64,000 nt of DNA from Pseudoalteromonas sp. NBT06-2 (lineage in GTDB: Bacteria > Pseudomonadota > Gammaproteobacteria > Enterobacterales > Alteromonadaceae), in assembly GCF_002276045.1 (NCBI RefSeq), contig NZ_NQMR01000030.1:1-64000 (forward strand). The letters are read 5' to 3'. Position numbers and translations under genes: made by a program. The notes beneath the pieces are model-generated. The model saw only the letters and a program-made list of their open reading frames with translations. It was not told where the DNA came from and ran no database searches. The first letter of the stretch is position 1; each line of letters starts with the position of its first letter. Shown here in pieces: positions 57,330 to 64,000 of this stretch.

Positions 57330-57635
57330 TTATGGTTGTTGATATAACTCAATTAACAACTCTTTTAATTTTGCAAATTGGCCTTTACTTTTAGCTATTC
57401 TAATTAAATGCTCTAAATCTGTCGCTATTGTTTTCGAAAATCTTTTTTGCTTATAAGCAACATATAACCACTTACTTAAAAATCTATTTTCATGTATTGC
57501 ATTAAAGCCACAATCACCATTTTGCTGTGCGATCGCCAGAGATACTAAACCACACCAAGACATATCCGTAATTGATTGTTTATAGTCGTTCAAACCAAAC
57601 CCCACATAAGTTAAAGTACCCATAATAATACACAA
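57330..57635 (-). CDS. Small protein of unknown function
   Basis: A 101-residue minus-strand frame with even residue use (SWCGLVSLAIAQQNGDCGFNA... in its middle) and a C-terminal helix-rich half. I recognise no family. A nearby ATG at 57623 gives a shorter product of 97 residues. No ribosome site is obvious. It lies between pldA and an outer-membrane protein remnant on the opposite strand. Confidence 0.4.
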   Translation of the reverse strand: MCIIMGTLTYVGFGLNDYKQSITDMSWCGLVSLAIAQQNGDCGFNAIHENRFLSKWLYVAYKQKRFSKTIATDLEHLIRIAKSKGQFAKLKELLIELYQQP

Positions 57636-57659
57636 AACAAATAAATATAAAATATCACT

Positions 57660-57983
57660 TAGCTAATTTTTATAAAAAATGAAAAACATAACAAAGACAC
57701 TATCTCTAGCTTAGGCATCGAAATCCCATTTGGCAGTCCTCATACTAATTTTGATGTATATATGACCTCTGCTATTGGTTATGGAGATATCACTGATAAA
57801 ACAGGTGATAACAATCACTACTTAACATGGGATACTAGTGTGAAGTTTGGCTTTTTCTCTGATATATCAATTTATGGCGAAGTAGGATTAGATTTATTTA
57901 CCCGCTTACGCCAAATAGATGGTCATAATTGGCAGGCAAAAGAGCATTTATATAGTGGTTTACAGTTATCAATTTCATTTTAA
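57660..57983 (+). pseudogene. 3' remnant of an outer-membrane beta-barrel gene
   Basis: The frame is open from a TAG at about 57657 to 57983 without a proper start or signal peptide. It encodes alternating-strand sequence (VYMTSAIGYGDITD, YGEVGLDLFTRL) ending LSISF, with the terminal Phe expected of an outer-membrane barrel. Any ATG (57762) would give only 73 residues. It looks like the end of a deleted barrel gene, next to the MITE at 57990. Confidence 0.5.
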
Positions 57984-57991
57984 TCAGTTTA

Positions 57992-58255
57992 GGGGCTGTT
58001 GATCTTTCAGGGTTAAATTTTGTTCGAGATAAAAGTATTTTAGTCGCGGCGAGTAGTGTGTAGCCTAGTCATTCTAAGTTAATACGACTCAACAAAGAAT
58101 AAAATGCTTTTAGCCGAATCCTTCGGACAGCGTTTGTTGAGCATTTTTACTGCGTTATCACTTTTTTATGTGGAACAACCACATGACAAAGCCTCTGCCT
58201 TGTATAAATTCCCAACAATTCGCTGCAAAAGTAATCTCAAAAGATCAACAGCCCC
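57992..58255. mobile_element. 264-bp MITE-like element with TA target duplication
   Basis: GGGGCTGTTGATCTTT at one end is repeated inverted as AAAGATCAACAGCCCC at the other (16 bp). TA dinucleotides flank both sides (57990-57991, 58256-58257), as in Tc1/mariner or IS630-type insertions. No open frame is present inside. It starts 8 nt after the barrel remnant stop. The remaining sequence 58258-58440 shows no gene. Confidence 0.88.
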
Positions 58256-58448
58256 TAATATATCATTTTATGAGGATACCTAAGTATCGAAGTACAGGTT
58301 TTACTGGGCGAGGAAACTTTGGACTCAGAGTTGTTTTTTAGCAACAATTGGCAATGCAACATAAGATACTATTCATAAGTATGTGCAAAACCAATTGGTA
58401 GAATTAGATAAAAAACAGTTCACTGAAATCAGTTAGTATTCTTTTAAA

Positions 58449-58468
58449 ATCGGTCGCTTACGACCGAC
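58449..58468 (-). terminator. Terminator overlapping the stop codon of the GNAT-thioesterase gene
   Basis: On the minus strand TCGGTCG-TAAG-CGACCGA is followed by TTTTAAAAG. The last codons AGT CGG TCG form the 5' arm and the TAA stop lies in the loop. Confidence 0.85.
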
Positions 58469-59372
58469 TCTTTTTATTCTTAGGCTGTACAACAAAAACA
58501 CCTTCAAATTCTGCGACAGCTTTTTCACCATCATATACAGTAACGGGAACAATAAACTTAGCTTTATTGCCATCAGATAATTTATCGAGTTTACCCTCAC
58601 AATCACTCAATTTAACGCTTGCTTTTGGCTGTGTTTTTAACGGTTTTAAATATTTAATATTGGCATCAGCTAAAACAATTTCACCTTCAAGCTTTTGCTC
58701 TTTAAGTGCTAAATATGTCGCGCCCCAACCTGTTAAAGTTGCTAAACTATAAATAGAACCAGCAAACATCGAGCCATGAAGGTTTACATTCGCACCAAAA
58801 TCAGCGCGAGTGGTAAATTGCCAATCGGTATAACTTTCGACTTTAATTCCCATTGCATCAGATATAGGGATAGATTCACGCCAGGTATTTTGTAAAACCT
58901 GCGCCCAATCAGGGTGTCTAAACCAACCAGGCTGAGATGGGCGCATTTTTATCATACGATAATGTTGAATATCGCCATAAGCTAAATGCGCTTTTTCTTT
59001 TACTTCGTAACCATGGCTTTGATAAAAATTTAAGGCTCTTTCTCTAGCAAAAAGCACTAATTCATCAACATCTTGCTCCCAAGCTAATAACTCTAACTCA
59101 TTTAATAATCGACTACCTAAATGCTGACCTCTATGTTCATCTGATACCGCCATATAACGTACTTGTGCTTGAACATGACTATTAAAGTGTAACCTTGCAA
59201 CACCTAAAACTTCGCCTTTATCATTTTTAATAAACCTATGATCTGAATCTTGCTCCAAATCATCTTGTTCAGAACCCCTAGGTTGCTTCCATGGAGCACG
59301 TAAAACTTGCCAACGTAATTGATAATAATCTTGCCAGTCTTGGCTACTATTAGGTGTTGTCACCTTAAACAT
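58458..59372 (-). CDS. GNAT acetyltransferase fused to hot-dog thioesterase (YiiD-like)
   Basis: The N-terminal half (about 1-150) is a GNAT domain with the acetyl-CoA loop HRGQHLGSRLLNELE and ALNFYQSHGYEV. The C-terminal half (about 165-304) is a hot-dog fold of the YiiD_C type, with NVNLHGSMFAGSIYSLATLTGWG. Such fusions (YiiD/FabY group) are common in gammaproteobacteria and some act in fatty acid synthesis initiation. The ATG at 59372 (MFKVTTPN) gives 304 residues; an open frame to 59459 is hydrophobic and unlikely to be coding. Confidence 0.85.
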   Translation of the reverse strand: MFKVTTPNSSQDWQDYYQLRWQVLRAPWKQPRGSEQDDLEQDSDHRFIKNDKGEVLGVARLHFNSHVQAQVRYMAVSDEHRGQHLGSRLLNELELLAWEQDVDELVLFARERALNFYQSHGYEVKEKAHLAYGDIQHYRMIKMRPSQPGWFRHPDWAQVLQNTWRESIPISDAMGIKVESYTDWQFTTRADFGANVNLHGSMFAGSIYSLATLTGWGATYLALKEQKLEGEIVLADANIKYLKPLKTQPKASVKLSDCEGKLDKLSDGNKAKFIVPVTVYDGEKAVAEFEGVFVVQPKNKKSRS

Positions 59373-59490
59373 AAAAATTCCTATTGCAGCGATTATATTT
59401 GCAAAACACCATACATCAAAAAACCTTAAGATAAAATACATCATTGGCATGATCAGCAAAGTTTGACTATGATCCAGATTAATAATTAAA

Positions 59491-59723
59491 TTTATTCAAG
59501 TTACCTCAAGGGGCAGGATTCAGCATTTCACAGGGACTTAATATCAAGGCGCAACTTTTCAGAAATGGTAAGTTCCTGTTAAACGCCTGAAAGGTTGACT
59601 TAAAAACGATTTATATCGCGTTATTGATTTTGACAAGGGAATTAGTATTCTCTGCTATCAATGCCTTGCCTAAATCGTTTTTAACTCCAACTGAAACTCG
59701 CATCTTGAAGTAGCTTGGGTATA
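59491..59723. mobile_element. TATACCC-family repeat, copy C (left end decayed)
   Basis: The right end CTTGAAGTAGCTTGGGTATA matches the family terminus; the left end (caagttacctcaag then caggattcagc) is diverged. The internal stem AAAAACGATTTA (59602-59613) pairs perfectly with TAAATCGTTTTT (59671-59682). It shares GTTATTGATTTTGA-AAGGGAAT-ATCAATGCCTTGCC with copy A. It is the 300-nt gap before the next gene. Confidence 0.8.
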
Positions 59724-59779
59724 TATGAAGGAACTCAATCCTTCAATTTTAATCTGAGAAGTCAGGATCCTTAAAAAAA

Positions 59780-60469
59780 ATGGATTACATTAAAGCCAAA
59801 ACAGGTGTCATTAGTAACAACTTTATAAAGCATTGTAATGATATTGGCCATGTTATTTATTGGCATAAGCAATACGGTCAAAGCGTACAGGTAAGACAGC
59901 ACAAAAAACTACGCTGGTTGCTCATAGATCAAATATTACAATCAGTTATTGAAAAAGATAATCCTGAGCATTTACTTTTTCCTCACTTAAAAACATTATC
60001 AGAAATTTGGCAGCCACTAACAAAACCTCTGTCAGTTTTAGAACTTGGATTAGGCGCTGGCGCTATTCGAAATTACTTACTCCGACACTATCCTAAAGCC
60101 AATATCATTACCGTTGAAAAAAACTCAGAGATAATACATTGTTACAAAAAATATTTTGGTGGTTTTGCCGCTTCAAACCTGCATTGTGAAGATGCAACGA
60201 TTGAACTCAAGGGTCAGCAAACATTTGATTGGATAATCGTAGATCTATTTTGTAAAGTTGACCCACCTACTTTTTTATTCAAACAAGATTTTTATGAAGA
60301 TATTTATCATGTACTCAATACAAATGGTTGGATATTTATTAATTTTGTTGCAGAGCATGAATCTCAATTAATTCAGCTAAAAAAAACACTTAAATATGTA
60401 TTTAAGTCACCCGCTGAACATATAAAAATACCTGGATTTAGTAATAATTTATTGTGGCTCCAAGTTTAA
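59780..60469 (+). CDS. Spermidine synthase-like SAM-dependent methyltransferase
   Basis: A class I fold begins with LELGLGAGAIRNYL (about residue 90) and continues with IITVEKN, EDATIEL and DWIIVDLF, as in polyamine aminopropyltransferase-type proteins. Full spermidine synthases have an N-terminal barrel domain; here only about 80 residues precede the fold. The catalytic role is therefore uncertain. It has 229 residues and a 7-bp tandem repeat (AGTTTAA, three copies) at its stop. It precedes a dehydrogenase on the same strand. Confidence 0.7.
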   Translation: MDYIKAKTGVISNNFIKHCNDIGHVIYWHKQYGQSVQVRQHKKLRWLLIDQILQSVIEKDNPEHLLFPHLKTLSEIWQPLTKPLSVLELGLGAGAIRNYLLRHYPKANIITVEKNSEIIHCYKKYFGGFAASNLHCEDATIELKGQQTFDWIIVDLFCKVDPPTFLFKQDFYEDIYHVLNTNGWIFINFVAEHESQLIQLKKTLKYVFKSPAEHIKIPGFSNNLLWLQV

Positions 60470-60486
60470 AGTTTAAAGTTTAAAGT
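60461..60486. repeat. Short tandem repeat of AGTTTAA
   Basis: AGTTTAA is repeated three times plus a partial copy, spanning the stop codon of the upstream gene. This is likely replication slippage. Confidence 0.7.
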
Positions 60487-60532
60487 CGACAAGGTATGAT
60501 TAAAATCAGTTGAAGCTATAAAGAACTAAACA

Positions 60533-61453
60533 ATGAGTTTACTGATTGCTGTACCAAATAGAGATATGACAAAGCTACAAATATTATTATCCGATGCCCT
60601 TCCTGAAATTCTCATTGAAATATGGCCTGAAATTGTAGACCCATTAAAAGTAGAATTTGTTTTAGTATGGAACCCACCAAAAAATTTATGGTGCAACTTA
60701 CCAAATATCAAAGCTATTTCTTCTTTTGGTGCCGGTGTAGACGGATTAATAAAAAATGAGCCTTTACCTAATGCACCAGTTGCAAGAATAGTTGACCCGA
60801 AATTAGCCGATGATATGGCGCTTTATGTACTTGGGCAAATTCTTAACTTCAAATTAAGGCTCAATGAGTTTCATGTTAAACAACAAAAAAAATTATGGCA
60901 ACCTAAAAGAGCACATCAAACATCAAAAGTCGGGATTTTAGGTTTAGGACAACTTGGCACAAAAACAGCTGAACTTTTAAATCTTAATGGCTTTGAAGTT
61001 TCAGGCTGGTCTCGCTCTGAGAAAAAGATAAATAACATTACTTGTTATCATGGTGATGAAGGCTTGATTGAAATGGCAAAATCATCAGATTATTTAGTAT
61101 GTTTATTACCACTTACAGAACAAACTAAAGGAATTTTAAACTATGAACTTTTTCAACATTTACCTAATCACGCCTGCATTATAAATGTTGCACGAGGAGA
61201 GCACTTAATCGAAAATGACCTGTTAAAAGCTTTAGATAATAATGAAATTTTAGGTGCTATTTTAGATGTATTCCAGACAGAACCTTTGCCAAAAGATCAT
61301 GAATTTTGGTTACACCCTCGCATTATTTGCACGCCACATACATCAGCACTTACAAGCATTAACACCATAGTTGAGCAAATCGCTGAAAACTATCAACACA
61401 TGGAAAAAGGCGAGCCTTTAATTAATTTAATTGATGCTAAATTAGGGTATTAA
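60533..61453 (+). CDS. ghrA: GhrA-type D-2-hydroxyacid dehydrogenase
   Basis: The GhrA subfamily reduces glyoxylate and hydroxypyruvate with NADPH. The NAD(P)-binding GILGLGQLG is near residue 136. The catalytic Arg lies in VARGEHL (about 222), the acidic residue in DVFQTEPLP, and the catalytic His in TPHTSALT (about 280). It has 306 residues, close to the 312 of E. coli GhrA. It lies 63 nt after the methyltransferase gene. Confidence 0.88.
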   Translation: MSLLIAVPNRDMTKLQILLSDALPEILIEIWPEIVDPLKVEFVLVWNPPKNLWCNLPNIKAISSFGAGVDGLIKNEPLPNAPVARIVDPKLADDMALYVLGQILNFKLRLNEFHVKQQKKLWQPKRAHQTSKVGILGLGQLGTKTAELLNLNGFEVSGWSRSEKKINNITCYHGDEGLIEMAKSSDYLVCLLPLTEQTKGILNYELFQHLPNHACIINVARGEHLIENDLLKALDNNEILGAILDVFQTEPLPKDHEFWLHPRIICTPHTSALTSINTIVEQIAENYQHMEKGEPLINLIDAKLGY

Positions 61454-61524
61454 AGAAACGAACAAAATTAGAGTAAATGATAGGCTGAGTATTCGCAACT
61501 AACGCAACTTTATGGTTTTCTGTG

Positions 61525-61970
61525 AATCCTCTAAATAATTGAAATTGTAGCAAGGCGACAAACTGACGAGGTCCGTTGAGCTTATATACCCAAACCACTT
61601 CAAGATGCAGGATTCAGTTGGAAGTAGAAATACTTTAGGCTAGGCATTGATTGAAGAACATGGTTATTCCCTTTTCAAAATCAATAACGCTGCATAAAGT
61701 ATTTATAAACCAACCTTACAGGGACTTCTGAGCAAATCATGCTCGTTGTTCCATCTTTTTTTAAGGGAGTAACCATTAATGCAAAGATGCGCCTAGATCA
61801 TGAATTGCTCAGCAGTCCTGAACCTCACATCTTGAAGTGGCTTGGGTATAGATTATATCCATGCTACATGGAAATGCGCGATTTTAGCAAATCGAGAAAC
61901 GTGGGCATATAAGTGATTCGAGCTAATAAGTAAAGTCAACGCAGATACAATTTCATGAATAACGAGGGTT
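61525..61970. repeat. Outer repeat carrying the nested copy B
   Basis: The left part (aatcctc, then gaaattgtagcaaggcgaca) resembles the inverted right part, which read in reverse gives aaccctcgttattcatgaaattgtatctgcg. The two parts look like the ends of one older element with the TATACCC repeat inserted at 61585-61850. The right end reaches the dtd stop codon. Identity of the ends is imperfect, so this call is tentative. Confidence 0.5.
61585..61850. mobile_element. TATACCC-ended repeat, copy B (nested)
   Basis: The 266-bp element is near-identical to copy A in inverted orientation, with a few base changes, and lacks the 48-bp segment of A. Ends TATACCCAAACCACTTCAAG and CTTGAAGTGGCTTGGGTATA are intact and TATA flanks both. 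The stem AAATACTTTA (61629-61638) pairs with TAAAGTATTT (61695-61704). Confidence 0.9.
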
Positions 61971-62413
61971 TAGGTTTCTAGGCGAAAAGTGACCGGTCCA
62001 TCGTTAACTAAACTGACCTTCATATCCGCACCAAATTCGCCAGTTGCCACTTTAGTTAAAGATTCTACTTTTTGTGCTTGGCGTACAAAATATTCATATA
62101 GTCGTTCTGCTTCAGATGGAATAGCTGCAGATGAAAAACTTGGACGCATACCTTTTTTAGTATCGGCAACTAAAGTAAATTGAGAAATAACTAACAACTG
62201 ACCTTTTATATCTTTTAGGCTTAGATTCATCTTCCCTTCATTATCAGGGAAAATGCGATAGCCTGATATTTTATTTAGCAGCCTATCTGACTTTTTCTCC
62301 TCATCTTCTTTTTCAACACCTAATAAAACTAAAATCCCTTGTTCTATTTCTCCTATTATTTGTCCATCTACAACAACTTTAGCTTCTGATACTCTTTGAA
62401 TTAACGCCTGCAC
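61970..62413 (-). CDS. dtd: D-aminoacyl-tRNA deacylase Dtd
   Basis: Dtd removes D-amino acids mischarged onto tRNA. The family motifs SQFTL (about residue 78) and NDGPVT (near 137) form the active site. It has 147 residues, close to the E. coli 145, and begins [11 protein letters not shown], a typical start. It is 14 nt downstream of the proline iminopeptidase gene. Confidence 0.97.
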   Translation of the reverse strand: MQALIQRVSEAKVVVDGQIIGEIEQGILVLLGVEKEDEEKKSDRLLNKISGYRIFPDNEGKMNLSLKDIKGQLLVISQFTLVADTKKGMRPSFSSAAIPSEAERLYEYFVRQAQKVESLTKVATGEFGADMKVSLVNDGPVTFRLET

Positions 62414-62427
62414 TGTATTAAATTACC

Positions 62428-63402
62428 TTATTTAAATCGTTTTTTCATTAAACAATAAAACATGTCAGCTGCGATTCGAATTGCATTAGCATAGTTTATA
62501 TTTTCTGAACTATGCCCTACATTATTTAATATATCCAACTTAATATTTGAATTCTGTGATAATTGTTTTGTCAGGTAGTATACGCCTGCAAATGGTGAAA
62601 TTAAATCTTGTCGTCCATGCAAAAACCACATTGGTATATGCTGTAGCCTTTCAATATTATTTAAAATGAAATCATCTTCGATAAAAAAATTATGGATAAA
62701 ATAATGAGTTTCTAAACGAGCTACATCTAATACTTTTTCTTTATTCACTAAATGTAAATCTGCATCATGATTTGGATACATGCCTGATAAAACAGATTCC
62801 CACTCACACCAAGCTTTAGCAGCCTTTATACATGCAAGTTCATCATTCATATTAAGTTGATGTATATAATACTCTAAAATAGATGATACATTATTATGAC
62901 TCGCTCTAAAATTATCAAACTGCTCAGGAAATGCTTGTGCTGGAGCGCCTAATTCACCAAATAACCAATTTAAATCTTGTTTACGTGCTAAAAAAGTACT
63001 GCAAAGTAATAAACCTAAGACTCTTTGAGGATATTCAATAGCATATAATAACGCGAGTGTTGATCCCCAAGATTTTCCTGTAATCATCCAATAAGAAATA
63101 TCTAAAAATTCTCTTAGTAGCTCAATATCAGAGATTAAATGGGCTGTCGTATTCCCTTGTAATTCGAAATGCGGGGTTGATAATCCACAGCCTCTTTGAC
63201 TAAAAAGAATAAGGCGGTAATGTTCAGGGTTAAAGTAACGGCAATGAAGAGGGTTAAGGCCGCTACCTGGTCCGCCATGACATATTAAAACGGGAATACC
63301 CTCCTCACAGCCATATTCTTCAATATGAATCTGATGACCATCACCAACGGCTAAATGGTAACTTCGGTATGCTTTTTCTACTCCATATAATTGATGCATC
63401 AC
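62428..63402 (-). CDS. pip: Proline iminopeptidase
   Basis: This alpha/beta hydrolase releases N-terminal proline. The oxyanion motif HGGPGSGL (near residue 43) and the nucleophile elbow GKSWGSTLA (about 108) are visible, together with QRGCGLST. The more usual sequence in the elbow is GGSWGS; Lys replaces Gly here. It has 324 residues and lies between dtd and yihY in one minus-strand group. Confidence 0.9.
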   Translation of the reverse strand: MMHQLYGVEKAYRSYHLAVGDGHQIHIEEYGCEEGIPVLICHGGPGSGLNPLHCRYFNPEHYRLILFSQRGCGLSTPHFELQGNTTAHLISDIELLREFLDISYWMITGKSWGSTLALLYAIEYPQRVLGLLLCSTFLARKQDLNWLFGELGAPAQAFPEQFDNFRASHNNVSSILEYYIHQLNMNDELACIKAAKAWCEWESVLSGMYPNHDADLHLVNKEKVLDVARLETHYFIHNFFIEDDFILNNIERLQHIPMWFLHGRQDLISPFAGVYYLTKQLSQNSNIKLDILNNVGHSSENINYANAIRIAADMFYCLMKKRFK

Positions 63403-63459
63403 TTTCCTCTTTTTATTATTACTTCAAAATCCAATACAAAGAGTATAGCTATAGAAAAG

Positions 63460-64000
63460 TTAGTCTAATGTAGTTTCTTCAAGTAAAGCTCTTTTTATGT
63501 GCTTTTGTTTTTTTTGCTCTTGTAATAAAGCCGTGAACTCAGCGCCTAGAAGCACAACTATCCAAGACAAATAAACCCATACAAATAAAATAGGAACAGT
63601 TGCTAATGCACCATAAATTACTTCATACGATGGAAAGTGACTCATATACAAAGCAAAGCCTGCTTTACTTGATTCAAATAACACCGCAGCAAAAAACGCT
63701 CCTGGTACAGCGCACTTTATAGGTACATCAGCGTTAGGTACCAGGGTATAAAGCAAAATAAAACCTGCCATTGAAATCATATAAGGTAGTAATTTCAATA
63801 AAACACCGCTAAAGCCAGGAATATCCTGATCTGCGATGCTCGCTAGTGATACCAAGTATGACGTAACACCTAAACTTGCACCTAAAATAACGGGACCTAA
63901 TGTTAATACCATCCAGTAGATAGCAAGTGAAAATATCGCTTTTCGTTTAGTTTTTATTCGCCAAATTTTATTTAAAGTAATATCAATATTGCGGATCAAA
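63460..64000 (-). CDS. YihY/virulence factor BrkB family membrane protein (partial)
   Basis: The frame runs off the window, so the N-terminal part is missing. The visible 180 residues contain about four transmembrane helices. The family pattern ALYMSHFPSYEVIYGALATVPI, with WVYLSWIVVLLGAEFTA following, is characteristic of YihY/RNase BN-like proteins. It probably forms the first gene of a yihY-pip-dtd transcript. Confidence 0.9.
   Translation of the reverse strand, partial: LIRNIDITLNKIWRIKTKRKAIFSLAIYWMVLTLGPVILGASLGVTSYLVSLASIADQDIPGFSGVLLKLLPYMISMAGFILLYTLVPNADVPIKCAVPGAFFAAVLFESSKAGFALYMSHFPSYEVIYGALATVPILFVWVYLSWIVVLLGAEFTALLQEQKKQKHIKRALLEETTLD

Noticed and set aside
58258-58440. Open stretch after the MITE as a gene remnant
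   Set aside because: Short fragments only, broken by stops in each frame, with no recognisable protein pattern.
1-64000. CRISPR arrays, tRNA or rRNA genes, prophage
   Set aside because: No regularly spaced direct repeats with unique spacers, no cloverleaf or CCA-ended sequence recognised, and no phage structural genes.

Overview
The window is AT-rich chromosomal DNA from a marine gammaproteobacterium, most likely of the order Alteromonadales (Colwelliaceae or Pseudoalteromonadaceae type). This is inferred from gene content and order: a complete dcw cell-wall/division cluster ending in lpxC, an ilvGMEDA operon, UbiK next to a Rep helicase, and a torSTRFECAD trimethylamine N-oxide respiration locus. 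I see no rRNA, tRNA, CRISPR or prophage.

Layout. Positions 437-18440 hold the whole dcw cluster on the minus strand (mraZ-rsmH-ftsL-ftsI-murE-murF-mraY-murD-ftsW-murG-murC-ddlB-ftsQ-ftsA-ftsZ-lpxC), many genes overlapping by a few bases, with a promoter and three 10-bp-spaced MraZ boxes in front of mraZ. Positions 18683-27093 carry YceI, DUF1285, a GAF-GAF-GGDEF-degenerate EAL protein, Rep, UbiK, a beta-carbonic anhydrase and a methyltransferase. Positions 27286-30940 are a decaying plus-strand cluster: an AraC-type regulator with a frameshift, an alpha/beta hydrolase split by a 314-bp repeat, and a serine hydrolase with an internal TGA. Positions 31020-38896 hold an unknown HEAT-like protein and ilvGMEDA. 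Upstream of ilvG is an unlisted 24-residue Ile/Val-rich leader peptide with a complete attenuator. TraB/GumN and DUF4097-like genes follow.

Positions 41018-51492 encode TMAO respiration: TorT/TorS/TorR sensing, a TorF-like outer-membrane protein, TorE, pentaheme TorC, TorA and the chaperone TorD. TorA is interrupted by one in-frame TAG where a Trp codon is expected.

Positions 51644-56187 are the most interesting part: a clear lysine riboswitch followed by four tightly spaced genes and a strong terminator. They encode DapA-like, short DapD-like, an unusual fold-III PLP decarboxylase, and an AstE/aspartoacylase-like M14 zinc hydrolase. The set suggests a succinylase-type lysine route in which an AstE-like enzyme takes the place of DapE, possibly with decarboxylation before desuccinylation.

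Positions 56251-64000 hold phospholipase A, a small unknown gene, an outer-membrane protein remnant, a GNAT-thioesterase fusion, a spermidine-synthase-like methyltransferase, a GhrA-like dehydrogenase, Dtd, proline iminopeptidase and a partial YihY.

At least two families of non-coding mobile repeats are scattered through the window. One has TATACCCAA ends and four copies plus a solo end. Its internal stem differs in sequence between copies but stays self-complementary. The other is a 264-bp TA-flanked MITE-like element. One copy of the first family disrupts a gene, and another is nested inside a third repeat.
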